Source: CAJCJE01 sp963818685 (GTDB lineage: Bacteria; Actinomycetota; Actinomycetes; Mycobacteriales; Pseudonocardiaceae). From it: DNA of 64,000 nt. How positions within the stretch are numbered: position 1 is the first letter of the stretch; each line of letters starts with the position of its first letter. Below, piece by piece: positions 1 through 8,089 of the stretch. Under the pieces are notes generated by a model. It made no database searches. It saw only the letters and a list, made by a program, of their open reading frames with translations, and was not told the origin of the DNA. Location: positions 62,001-126,000 of the forward strand of contig CAWFTJ010000001.1 of assembly GCA_963818685.1 (NCBI GenBank), written 5' to 3'. Position numbers and translations under genes: made by a program.

Positions 1-2550
1 ATCCATTATCTTACGCAGCTGGGCCAATCCGAGGAAGCGCTCGCCCGCTTCGCCGACCTCGACGATATCGCCGGCAGTGACCCCACCTTCATGAAGCGCA
101 AGCTTCACGCCCTGCATTCGTTGGGGCGTACCGGAGATCGCACGGCCTACTACTTCGCGGCTCGTAAGGCACTTCTCAATGCGGCAGACGACGAAGCGGC
201 CGATGACCTGCGGGCGTTCCACGATCATCTCATGAGCCAGGCGACGGCCCGGACGCGTACACCGGCCAGGCCCACTCGCGAACCAGCCACGCTGGCCGCC
301 ATTGGCCACGTACGCTTGCCCCTGGACGTCAACGACTTCGTCGGCCGAGCCAGCCTACTCGCCAAACTCCACGACCTCGCGACCGACGACGAAGGGCGCG
401 CCCGGCCAACCTGTATCGTCCTGGACGGCCCACCTACCGTGGGGAAAACCACTCTCGCCACCCACTGGGCACACCAGGAACTCGGCCACCTGGTCCGGCA
501 CGCCATCTACCTTGACCTCTACGGGTTCTCGGGAGAACTGCGGATCGACGCCGACGAAGCCGCCAGCCGTCTGCTCGACGCCCTCGACTACCCCACAGAT
601 CGCCTCCTGACCCCCGCCCGGCGCCATGTCAAACTCAGCGAACTGCTCGCGGCCGAACATGTCCTCATCGTGTTGGACAACGTCTTCAACTCCGACCACG
701 TTCGCCCCCTCCTCGCCGCCCTTTCTCGGAGCATCGTCGTCGTGATCAGCCGGCAACGGCTGACCGGACTCACCGCCGCACACGGAGTCCCGCACGTCAC
801 GGTGCAGCCGCTGCACCATCACGACACCACAAAACTCCTTGCCCGGCTCATCGACGTATCCGCCGATATCCAGTCCCAGTCCATCGCCGAACTGGCCACC
901 ATCTGCGACGGATCGCCGCTCGCCGCGCACCTCATCGCCCACTACGTCAATGACCGCCCCGGCATCCCGCTGCGGCAGACAATCAACGAACTCGCGGACC
1001 CGAACCGGCTACTCGAACTTGGAGACGACGGCGACGACCCGCAAGCCAACCTCCGGATCGCCTTTTCACATTCCTACCTGGCGCTACCGCCCGAGGAACA
1101 GCGCCTGTTCCGCGCGTTGGGCCTGCACCCCGGACCCGAATTTTCCGTGCACACAGCCGCGGCACTGACCGGACGGCCGATGACCGACACCCTGCGCAGT
1201 CTGGAACGCCTGCGTGGCGGCCACCTGGTCCATCAGGTCGGCAGTCCCGGCCGCTATCGGCTACACGATCTGCTGCGAGTGTTCGCCGCCTACCTTGCCA
1301 ACAGCGACAACGGCTTTGATCGGCGCCAGGCCCAGGCCAGGATGCTGTCCTGCTACTTGCGCAGCGCCTACAACAGCGAACGGCGCCTGTTCCCCTACCG
1401 GCCCGCCGTGCCGATGCCCGAGATCGAAGCCGGCGTCACCCCGTGTCAGTTCAGTGAGGAAGGCGCCGCCACCGAGTGGATCGTGCAAGAACGTGGCAAC
1501 GTGGTCGCGCTCATTCAGTGGGCTGCGGCTGAGGGTAGATACGACTACGTCTGGCGGCTGCCGCACACCATCTATGGCGTCTATCGCCGGTATGGCTATT
1601 ACGACGAACTCATCACCGCCTACGAAGCGGCCGTTGATGCCGTTCAGGCGTGCGGCGATCTCGAATCCGAAGGCGCGACACGGGCGGATCTCGGTCTGCT
1701 CTTCCTCGCCATCGGTGATCGCACCAACGCGGCGGTGCAGTTCCACCTTGCCAATGACATCGCGCAGCGCACGGGCAGCGGTATCGGCCGAGCCGTCTCG
1801 CAAAAAAACCTCGCCACCCTGTTCGACGCGGCCGGCCGTTACCAGGACTCCGCCCGTGCCTGTCAGCAGGCGCTGAAACTCGCCATCGAGATCCAGGACC
1901 AATCGCTACAGTCCGCGATCCTGCACCAGCTGGGCGACACCCTCTACCACCAGAACCGATATGGCCAGGCCATCGTCGAATACCAGCAGGCGCTCTTGCT
2001 TCGGGACATCGTCGGGAACCGTCACGGTCAAGCCGCCACGTTGACCGAACTCGGCGCCACCTACTACGAACTCGGACAATTCGACGCAGCCGAGGCTTAC
2101 TGTCAGCGCGCGCTCGGGCTGGTCGAACTGATCCACGACATTGAGGTAGCGCCACGGACCTGCGGCGTCCTGGCGTCCATCTGTTGTCAACGCCATGACT
2201 ACGGCAGGGCCATCCAGTATGCCCGTACCGCTGTTCGCCTCGCCCGAGTGATCAGGAAAGCTGACGTCGAGGCCGCCGCGCTCAACACCCTCGCCTGCGC
2301 ATTACACGCCGAATCGCTCCCCGATGCCGCCCGCGAGAGATGGGAGCAGGCCAGGGACATCTACCGCGATCTCGGCGACACCGCTCGGGTGGACAGCATC
2401 GAGGCAATTCTCGCCGAACCGTCCACCCATTCCGTCAGTGTTCCACAGGCACGGTCGGACATTTCGATCACTGAAACCGCGACGACCACCGACATGAATC
2501 GGTCGTCAAGCGCTGCACCAGACACGCCAGAAAACCGAACTCGCCAGTAG
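1..2550 (+). CDS. AfsR/SARP-like NB-ARC and TPR regulator, 5' end outside the window
   Basis: The reading frame is open from base 1, so the N-terminus lies outside the window; an internal ATG at 91 is not needed. The first ~75 visible residues are helical and resemble the end of a bacterial transcriptional activator domain. An NB-ARC ATPase follows, with a P-loop GPPTVGKTT at 427-453 and a Walker B-like IVLDN near 673. TPR-type helical repeats run from about 1600 to 2430, and the C-terminus is a Ser/Thr-rich tail. Proteins of this build act as cytoplasmic STAND switches that couple nucleotide binding to DNA binding, often controlling secondary metabolism or development. The DNA-binding head itself is not visible, so the SARP assignment is inferred. 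No partner gene can be assigned. Confidence 0.85.
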   Translation: MHYLTQLGQSEEALARFADLDDIAGSDPTFMKRKLHALHSLGRTGDRTAYYFAARKALLNAADDEAADDLRAFHDHLMSQATARTRTPARPTREPATLAAIGHVRLPLDVNDFVGRASLLAKLHDLATDDEGRARPTCIVLDGPPTVGKTTLATHWAHQELGHLVRHAIYLDLYGFSGELRIDADEAASRLLDALDYPTDRLLTPARRHVKLSELLAAEHVLIVLDNVFNSDHVRPLLAALSRSIVVVISRQRLTGLTAAHGVPHVTVQPLHHHDTTKLLARLIDVSADIQSQSIAELATICDGSPLAAHLIAHYVNDRPGIPLRQTINELADPNRLLELGDDGDDPQANLRIAFSHSYLALPPEEQRLFRALGLHPGPEFSVHTAAALTGRPMTDTLRSLERLRGGHLVHQVGSPGRYRLHDLLRVFAAYLANSDNGFDRRQAQARMLSCYLRSAYNSERRLFPYRPAVPMPEIEAGVTPCQFSEEGAATEWIVQERGNVVALIQWAAAEGRYDYVWRLPHTIYGVYRRYGYYDELITAYEAAVDAVQACGDLESEGATRADLGLLFLAIGDRTNAAVQFHLANDIAQRTGSGIGRAVSQKNLATLFDAAGRYQDSARACQQALKLAIEIQDQSLQSAILHQLGDTLYHQNRYGQAIVEYQQALLLRDIVGNRHGQAATLTELGATYYELGQFDAAEAYCQRALGLVELIHDIEVAPRTCGVLASICCQRHDYGRAIQYARTAVRLARVIRKADVEAAALNTLACALHAESLPDAARERWEQARDIYRDLGDTARVDSIEAILAEPSTHSVSVPQARSDISITETATTTDMNRSSSAAPDTPENRTRQ

Positions 2551-2827
2551 CTTAACCAAACGATTCATTCACCCGATCGTGCGCTGTGCTACTGACCGTA
2601 GCTCCTGGGTCGATGATTTCCACGGGGACGGTCCCAGCGGGACAGATGGAAGCTACTGACACGTAAATGTCTTCTAGACGGGGGCCGCTCATCGATGCTC
2701 GTCGAGGGCTGACTACGATCTTGCGGTGCAGGAAATTGACGTCACTCGCTCGAGGTCACTCGTCCGAACCAGATCCAGAACGGGACCCACCGAGCCGGGC
2801 AGTTCAAGAAAGGCTGAGCCCCGATCG

Positions 2828-3001
2828 ATGTTGAAGCACCGTGTTGCTGTTGGCCTGTGCGCGCTGGCGGTAGCCCTCGGCGTGATCACCGCCCCCGCTC
2901 CCACCCCCAGCGGCACTCCCCTCGTCGGCTCCGCCGGCTCCACCACCACTGCGGCTCCCGGATATTGGAATTACGAGCGCGCGCTAGTAGATTTGTCCTG
3001 A
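2828..3001 (+). CDS. Possible small secreted peptide (57 aa)
   Basis: A short frame starts at ATG 2828 behind an AAGAAAGG motif about 10 bases upstream. It has a Lys/Arg start, a hydrophobic stretch (LCALAVALGVI) and a Pro/Ser/Thr-rich remainder, as in a signal peptide with a short mature part. It ends next to the convergent DMT transporter remnant, so it may itself be the truncated head of a larger secreted protein. No family is recognised. The preceding 277 bases after the NB-ARC gene show no other gene. Confidence 0.3.
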   Translation: MLKHRVAVGLCALAVALGVITAPAPTPSGTPLVGSAGSTTTAAPGYWNYERALVDLS

Positions 3002-3026
3002 CAGGACGTTCAAACCGTATCGTGAT

Positions 3027-3874
3027 TCAGAACAGGCTCGAACTGTCGGATGAGTTGGTGCGGGCCAGGGTGATCACTCCGGCGCAGGCGAGTTCGGCGA
3101 GGGTCTGGCCGGTGTTCCACTGGTTGGTCTCGCCGAACAGCCACGCCCCGAACACAACCGCGACCAGTGGGTCGGTGAGGGTCTGCCGGCCACGGCGGTG
3201 GCCGGTTGACCGCTGGCGTAGGCGTGCTGCACGCACCATGCGCCCACGACGATTCCCACGACAAGGCCGATCACCGCGCCGGCCGGGATCGCGGTCGGTC
3301 CGCCGGCACGCAGACCGACGACCACGATCCTGGTGAAGGTGGACACCGAGCCGTAGGACACGCCGGCCGCAGCGGCGAACACCGGGCAGCGCACCCAACG
3401 GCGGGCGCAGCGGCCGAGCAGGAGGAGCACGCCGATCGTCAGGCGGCCACTGCCGCGATCCAGTAGATCGCGGTGCCGGCACTCGGCGGACCGGTGGCGG
3501 AGTCACCGGCGGCGAGCCGCACGAACCCGGCGATGCCGGCGGTGGTGATCGTGACGCCGATCCCGGTGGCTCGACTGCGGCGCACCCGACCGCTCAGGGT
3601 GGCCAGCAGCGCGGTCAGGCCGATCGCCAGGACCCCGATCGGCTGTACCACCACGAGCGGGGCGAGTGACAGCGCCAGCGCGCGCAGGCTGCCACCGGCG
3701 AACAGGGCCAGCAACCCGAGCAGCCAGCGCCGGGAGGTCAGCAATGCCAATGCCTGCGACCAGTTCAGCCTGCTGGCTCGGGTGACGGTGCGCACGGCGG
3801 CGTGCTGGCAGGTGGCGGGCGAGGGCGTAGCAGCACGCGCCGGCCACGGCGAGACCGACGCCAACGGCGATCAT
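3027..3874 (-). pseudogene. DMT/EamA-like transporter, broken by about three frameshifts
   Basis: Three reading frames on the minus strand must be joined to give one protein. The first has an N-terminal membrane helix (MIAVGVGLAVAG from ATG 3874). Next come helices with RRWLLGLLALFAGG and VVQPIGVLAIGLTALLATL, then AAAAGVSYGSVSTFTR, and finally LTDPLVAVVFGAWLFGE near the C-terminus. The order and the proline/glycine-rich helices fit a drug/metabolite transporter of roughly 280 residues with ten helices. The start overlaps the ABC permease stop in an ATGA, so it was the third gene of that operon. The shifts fall near 3800, 3435 and 3170. They may be true decay or single-base sequence errors. 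Confidence 0.65.
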
Positions 3875-4650
3875 GCGTCGCGCCGGCCGATCACGACCAG
3901 CCCGCCCGCCAACGCGGCGATCGCGTACCCGACGCACAACAACAGCGATCCGGTCGGGGACAGCAGTCGGCCCGGTGCGTGGTGCAGTGACGTGAGTTCC
4001 AGCCCGGCGTTGGACACCATGGCACGCCCGAACCATTGTGCCCACGGGTCGGACAGCACGTAGACGATGTTGGGGATCAACAGCAACACGGTCACCACCG
4101 CGCCAAGCGCGCCAGCGGTGTGCCGGAGGATGGCGCCGAGCCCGACTCCGACCAACCCCACGATCATGAGATAGAAACCGGCGCCGAGGATCGCCGGCAG
4201 CACACCGGGTGCGTTGATGGACACCGCACCGTGGGCGGGGCCGAGCACGGCCCGTGCCACGAAGAACGACACGAGCGCGACGATCTCGCCGGTGACGAGC
4301 GCGACGACGGCCAGCACGCCGGCCTTGGCCAGCAGCAGCGCGGCCCGGTGCGGCACCGCGGTCAGGGTGGTGCGGATCGAGCCGGTGCCGTACTCGGCGG
4401 TCACCGCCATGACGCCCAGCATGGCGATCACCAGGCTGCTGACACTGATGCCCTTCATGGCGACCTCCAACGGATCCAGATGCGCCCGCTGGAGCGGGGG
4501 CATGCGTGACCAGTAGCCGACGGTCGCGTCCGCCTCGATCGCGCCGACCGCCACGGTCAGCACGGCCGCAGCGGCCAGCGTGAGGTACGTCGAACGCAGG
4601 GCACACAGTTTGGTCCATTCCGACCAGAGCAACTCGCGGGTTCGGTTCAT
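3871..4650 (-). CDS. ABC-2 type transporter permease
   Basis: This 259-residue integral membrane protein has about six hydrophobic segments, beginning with LTLAAAAVLTVAVGAI after a short basic N-terminus, and a loop before the VIAMLGVMAVTAEYGTGSIRTTL region. The EYxxGxIRxTL element is typical of ABC-2 permeases of the YhgE/NatB class. It overlaps the upstream ATPase by four bases and the downstream transporter remnant by four, so all three are translationally coupled. With the ATPase it would form an exporter in the cytoplasmic membrane. The substrate is unknown; drug or lantibiotic-type export is common for this family. The gene appears intact. Confidence 0.85.
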   Translation of the reverse strand: MNRTRELLWSEWTKLCALRSTYLTLAAAAVLTVAVGAIEADATVGYWSRMPPLQRAHLDPLEVAMKGISVSSLVIAMLGVMAVTAEYGTGSIRTTLTAVPHRAALLLAKAGVLAVVALVTGEIVALVSFFVARAVLGPAHGAVSINAPGVLPAILGAGFYLMIVGLVGVGLGAILRHTAGALGAVVTVLLLIPNIVYVLSDPWAQWFGRAMVSNAGLELTSLHHAPGRLLSPTGSLLLCVGYAIAALAGGLVVIGRRDA

Positions 4651-5618
4651 CGGTCGGCGCCCTTTCCGCTGGTCGCGGCCTTTCCGCTGGTCGCGGCCTT
4701 TCCGGTGGTCACTGCCGGGCCGCTGGCGCGATAGTCGACGGCGCGGTCGGTCAGTTCGAGGAACGCCTCCTCAAGGGAGGCACTGCGCGGAGTCAGTTCG
4801 TGCACGGCGATGCCGTTCCCGATGGCGAGATCGCCGATCGTCGCCGCGTCAAGACCGGTGACCGCGAGGCCACCGTCGGGTTCGGGCACCACGGTCGCGC
4901 CCCGCGCGGTCAGCAGCGTGGTCAGTTCGGCCGCTCGCGGCGAGCGGACCAGCACGTCCCGGTGGAATCTCCGGCGCAGGTCGGCAAGGCTGACGTCTTC
5001 GACCAGCCTGCCCCGCCCCAGCACGATCACCCGGTCCGCGACCAGTGCCATCTCGCTCATCAGGTGGCTGGACACGAACACCGTGCGGCCCTGCCCGGCC
5101 AGCGACGTCAACAGCCCGCGAATCCACCGGATTCCGCCTGGGTCAAGGCCGTTGATCGGCTCGTCGAACAGCAGCACCGACGGATCGCCCAACAGCGCGG
5201 CTGCGATGCCCAGCCGCTGCTTCATGCCAAGCGAGAAGCCTCGAACGCGCCACCGCGCCACCCCGGCCAGCCCGGCCTGTTCCAGGAGCTCGGCCACCCG
5301 GCTGGTGTCGATGCCGTTGCCGCGGGCCAACGCGAGTAGATGGTGGTAGGCGGTGTGGCCGCCGTGCACGGCGTCAGCGTCGAGCAGCGCGCCGACCTCG
5401 TGCAGCGGTCGTCGCCGCGACCGGTAGGGCCGGCCGGCGACCAGCGCCTGACCGGAGGTGAGCGCGTCGAGGCCGAGGATCAGCCGCATCGTGGTCGACT
5501 TGCCGGCACCGTTGGGACCGAGGAATCCGGTGACCTGCCCTGGGCGCACGGTGAAGGACAGTTCGTCAACGGCCGTTGTGGTCCGATATCGCTTGGTCGC
5601 ATCGATCAGTTCGATCAT
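4647..5618 (-). CDS. ABC transporter ATP-binding protein
   Basis: This 323-residue ATPase has a Walker A GPNGAGKST near residue 35, a signature-like FSLGMKQRL, a Walker B VLLFDEP and an SSHLMSE switch histidine. The C-terminal part (about 220-300) matches the extra domain of exporter ATPases paired with ABC-2 permeases. It is the first gene of a minus-strand operon with the permease and transporter remnant. The divergent 147-base gap leads to a broken kinase/regulator locus that probably once controlled it. The last ~20 residues consist of a repeated TSGKAA motif from an 18-base tandem repeat at about 4660-4700, which looks like a recent expansion. Confidence 0.9.
   Translation of the reverse strand: MIELIDATKRYRTTTAVDELSFTVRPGQVTGFLGPNGAGKSTTMRLILGLDALTSGQALVAGRPYRSRRRPLHEVGALLDADAVHGGHTAYHHLLALARGNGIDTSRVAELLEQAGLAGVARWRVRGFSLGMKQRLGIAAALLGDPSVLLFDEPINGLDPGGIRWIRGLLTSLAGQGRTVFVSSHLMSEMALVADRVIVLGRGRLVEDVSLADLRRRFHRDVLVRSPRAAELTTLLTARGATVVPEPDGGLAVTGLDAATIGDLAIGNGIAVHELTPRSASLEEAFLELTDRAVDYRASGPAVTTGKAATSGKAATSGKGADR
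4660..4706. repeat. 18-bp tandem repeat in the 3' end of the ABC ATPase gene
   Basis: The unit TTTCCGCTGGTCGCGGCC occurs twice and is followed by a third, diverged copy. It adds repeated TSGKAA residues to the C-terminal tail of the ATPase without breaking the frame. Confidence 0.7.
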
Positions 5619-5765
5619 GCCTTCGACCCTGGCGCGCGACGGTCGGCCAGATCATCGGACCAGGCAACGAAATTCCGCGTCATCGTTTCGCCGTACGCGG
5701 GCGCCACGACATCGGCCGACGAGCTGACGCGGTCGGCGACCGCCGCCGTCCATAAGCTCATCGCG

Positions 5766-6532
5766 GTGAGTGCTGAGCTGCCCGCGCCGCTGCTGCCCAT
5801 GCTGCGGCCGGGACACTGGCTGGCGGTGGACGGCGTGGTCACCGCGCTGTTGCTGGTCGTGTCCGTGACCGGCGCGGTCGGGCGGACACCCGCACTCGGT
5901 TTGCCTTCCTGGCTCGCGCCGGTGCTGGTCGCGCTGGTCGCCGCCCCCGTCGCGGTTCGGCGGCTCCGGCCGGTCACCGTGTTCGCCGTCGTGCTCGCGG
6001 CGAACACCGCCGCCACCGGACTGCGGGTGACCGGAGATCCCGCGTTCGTGGTGAGCCCGGCGCTCTACACCGTCGCGGTGGTGCTGCCGCCCCGCCGCTC
6101 GGGCGTGCTGCTGGCCGCGGCCACGGTGCTGACCACTGTCGTCGGCGTGCTGGCCCAACTGGCCCCGCCCACACACTCGCCGTGGACAGGCCCGCTGTAC
6201 CTGGTCGCGGTCAGCGATACGGTGCTCGCGGCTGCCTCGCGCCCAGCATCACCCGGCGGCTGATCAGCGAGTTCGTCCGCCGACCCCGCCCCAGGTCCGA
6301 CGCCGATCCTGGGCTCGCCGCCATCACCGAGCGAGAACGCGAGGTGCTCACCCTGATCGGCCGCGGCCTGACCAACCACGAGATCACCGAGCGCCTGCAC
6401 ATCAGCCTGGCCACCACCCGCACCCACATCAGCCATCTGCTCGCCAAACTCGGCGCCCGCGACCGCGTGCAACTGGTCATCACCGCGTACGAAACAGGTC
6501 TCGTCACCGCCACACGCAACCAGGAGCCGTGA
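5766..6532 (+). pseudogene. Two-component system scar: histidine kinase N-terminus joined to a LuxR-type regulator C-terminus
   Basis: From GTG 5766 the frame encodes an N-terminal sensor region with four to five hydrophobic helices (VVTALLLVVSVTGAVG; VLVALVAAPVAVRRLRP), as in DesK-type kinases, and ends at 6263. From about 6235 another frame encodes the last ~95 residues of a NarL/FixJ regulator: APSITRRLISEF, then a LuxR helix-turn-helix with TEREREVLTLIGRGLTNHEI. The kinase catalytic half and the receiver domain, about 1.2 kb, are missing. This is best read as one deletion that fused two neighbouring genes out of frame. The intact pair would normally regulate the divergent ABC operon. A hybrid product is unlikely to signal. 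Confidence 0.7.
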
Positions 6533-6545
6533 GTCATTCCCGCTG

Positions 6546-6560
6546 AGGACCTTCGGCCCC
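6546..6560 (+). promoter_or_regulatory. Candidate DevR/DosR-like box upstream of the DoxX gene
   Basis: AGGACC-TTC-GGCCCC is an imperfect inverted repeat related to a GGGACC-N3-GGTCCC consensus. Its right end lies 63 bases upstream of the DoxX start, the same spacing as the related site upstream of the nitroreductase gene. Function is inferred from similarity and spacing only. Confidence 0.3.
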
Positions 6561-6622
6561 GGTGCTACTCGTGCGCCCGGATCGATACTGCCGATGTCAC
6601 ACAAAGCGAAAGGAGTCTTCTG

Positions 6623-7213
6623 ATGTCCATTCAGGACCACACTGTGGTTGCGCCGCCCCGTCAGCTCGCTCCCGGACCCACCGCTACCGCCCGCGTTCCG
6701 GTCGCCGCCAAGGCAATGGCCGTACTGCGCGTCATCATGGGCCTGACGTTCCTCTGGGCTTTCCTGGACAAGACCTTCGGACTCGGCTACTCCACCACCT
6801 CCGCGCAGGCGTGGATCAACGGTGGCTCGCCGACCAAGGGCTTCCTCGCCCACGTCTCCGTCGGGCCGATGCAGGACGTGTTGCGCTCCTGGGCGGGCGC
6901 CGGCTGGGCGGACTGGCTGTTCATGCTCGGACTGCTCGGCATCGGACTGGCCTTGCTGTTCGGCGTGGGCATGCGGTTGGCCGCAGTGGCCGGCACCCTC
7001 CTGCTCGCGTTCATGTGGATCGCGGAATGGCCACCGGCCCAGCACACCGCTACCGGTGCGGCCACCTCCTCGACCAACCCGTTGATCGACTACCACCTCG
7101 CGTACATCGCGGTGATCATCGCGCTCACCCTCTTCGCCGCTGGCGAGACGTGGGGCCTCGGCAAGCTCTGGGCGAAGCTGGACTTCGTGCGGCGCTATCC
7201 ATGGCTGCGGTGA
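6623..7213 (+). CDS. DoxX-family membrane protein
   Basis: This 196-residue protein has a Pro/Ala-rich cytoplasmic N-terminus and four hydrophobic helices (AVLRVIMGLTFLWAFLD; LFMLGLLGIGLALLFGVG; VAGTLLLAFMWIAEWP; AVIIALTLFAAGETWGLG). That is the layout of DoxX/TQO small-subunit-like proteins, which are linked to quinone-coupled sulfur or redox chemistry. The start ATG follows GAAAGGAG at about 6607-6614. A candidate stress-regulator box lies 63 bases upstream. It sits at the head of a group of genes typical of hypoxia regulons, so a role in respiratory adaptation is inferred; the substrate is unknown. Confidence 0.85.
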   Translation: MSIQDHTVVAPPRQLAPGPTATARVPVAAKAMAVLRVIMGLTFLWAFLDKTFGLGYSTTSAQAWINGGSPTKGFLAHVSVGPMQDVLRSWAGAGWADWLFMLGLLGIGLALLFGVGMRLAAVAGTLLLAFMWIAEWPPAQHTATGAATSSTNPLIDYHLAYIAVIIALTLFAAGETWGLGKLWAKLDFVRRYPWLR

Positions 7214-7245
7214 CCGGAGTTCGGTTGTTCCTGGACAGCGATGGT

Positions 7246-7272
7246 GGTGTGCCGACACGTCGCCGGCACACC
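7246..7272 (+). terminator. Hairpin between the DoxX and CBS-BON genes
   Basis: Arms GGTGTGCCG and CGGCACACC form a perfect 9-bp stem with a 9-base loop, 33 bases after the DoxX stop. There is no T-tract, so it may be a Rho-dependent or processing structure, or an operator for the downstream gene. Confidence 0.35.
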
Positions 7273-7312
7273 GCGCGCCCGTGACAGCGAAGTCACAACA
7301 GAGGAGAAACCC

Positions 7313-8011
7313 ATGCACACCACCACAGTGGCTGACGTGATGACGCCGGACGTGGTCACCGTCGAGCCGACCATGCCGGTCAAGGACGTCACCGAGGTGC
7401 TCGTGCGGCACGGGATCAGCGCGGTCGCGGTTGTCGATGCCGGCCGCGGTGTTCTCGGTGTCGTCACGGAGGCGGACTTGTTGCGCCGTAAGGAGCATGA
7501 GGACGACGAGACGCCGCAGAAGCCGTCACTGTTCACGTCTCGACGGCTGCGCGAGCAGCGGCGCAGGGCCACCGGCCTGACCGCGGCGGACGTGATGGCC
7601 TCACCGGCGATCACCATCTTGTCCACCGAGACCCTGCCGAACGTGGCCCGCCTGTTGGGTGAGGCGAGGGTCCGTCGGGCGTTCGTCGTCGACGAGGGGC
7701 GACTGGTGGGCGTTGTCGCCCGACGCGACCTCCTGCGGGCCTACCTGCGACGCGACGAGGACATCCGGGCCGAGATCGATCGAGACGTGTTCGACCGCCT
7801 GCTGCACGCGAATCCGACCATGGTGCGAGCCACCGTGGAACACGGGGTGGTCATGCTGACCGGCCGGGTCGAGTACGAATCCGACATCGCGGTTGCGGTG
7901 CGCCGTATCCACGCGGTACCGGGGGTCGTCGCGGTGCGCAACCGTCTGGATTACTGCTGGGACGGGACGATCGATCGCACCGAGCCGGTCGCCGACACGG
8001 TGATCAGCTGA
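7313..8011 (+). CDS. CBS domain pair plus BON domain protein
   Basis: The start is ATG 7313 behind GAGGAGAAACCC; a longer upstream frame lacks a ribosome site. The 232-residue cytoplasmic protein has two CBS motifs (VADVMTPDVVTVEP near residue 5; TAADVMASPAITILS near 90, followed by FVVDEGRLVGVVARRDLL). A BON-type domain lies at about residues 150-215 (VRATVEHGVVMLTGRVEY). CBS pairs bind adenosyl ligands; BON domains interact with membranes or other surfaces. CBS-BON proteins of this shape belong to dormancy regulons in mycobacteria, in keeping with the neighbouring DevS-like kinase and nitroreductase. It is probably a stress-induced energy sensor. Confidence 0.9.
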   Translation: MHTTTVADVMTPDVVTVEPTMPVKDVTEVLVRHGISAVAVVDAGRGVLGVVTEADLLRRKEHEDDETPQKPSLFTSRRLREQRRRATGLTAADVMASPAITILSTETLPNVARLLGEARVRRAFVVDEGRLVGVVARRDLLRAYLRRDEDIRAEIDRDVFDRLLHANPTMVRATVEHGVVMLTGRVEYESDIAVAVRRIHAVPGVVAVRNRLDYCWDGTIDRTEPVADTVIS

Positions 8012-8046
8012 TTCCGACGACGACGCGACGTCCGGGTCACCAACGG

Positions 8047-8089
8047 TCAGGGCAGCGGCGTCAGGGCAGCGGCGGTCAGGGCAGCGGCG
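8047..8089. repeat. 14-bp repeat triplicating the 3' end of the sensor kinase gene
   Basis: TCAGGGCAGCGGCG occurs three times (8047, 8061 and 8076, the last after one extra base). On the minus strand each copy reads through the kinase's final codons and stop, so the coding end has been amplified downstream of the stop codon without changing the protein. Confidence 0.75.

Noticed and set aside
2600..2650. GGGGAC-GGTCCC palindrome as a DevR box
   Set aside because: It lacks the 3-base spacer, lies far from the stress genes, and sits between a regulator gene and a doubtful peptide.
6182..6532. A complete LuxR/NarL regulator
   Set aside because: Only the DNA-binding half is present; the receiver is missing, so it is part of the deletion scar.
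6065..7498. 477-codon minus-strand frame
   Set aside because: It runs opposite to the DoxX and CBS-BON genes and has no family motif.
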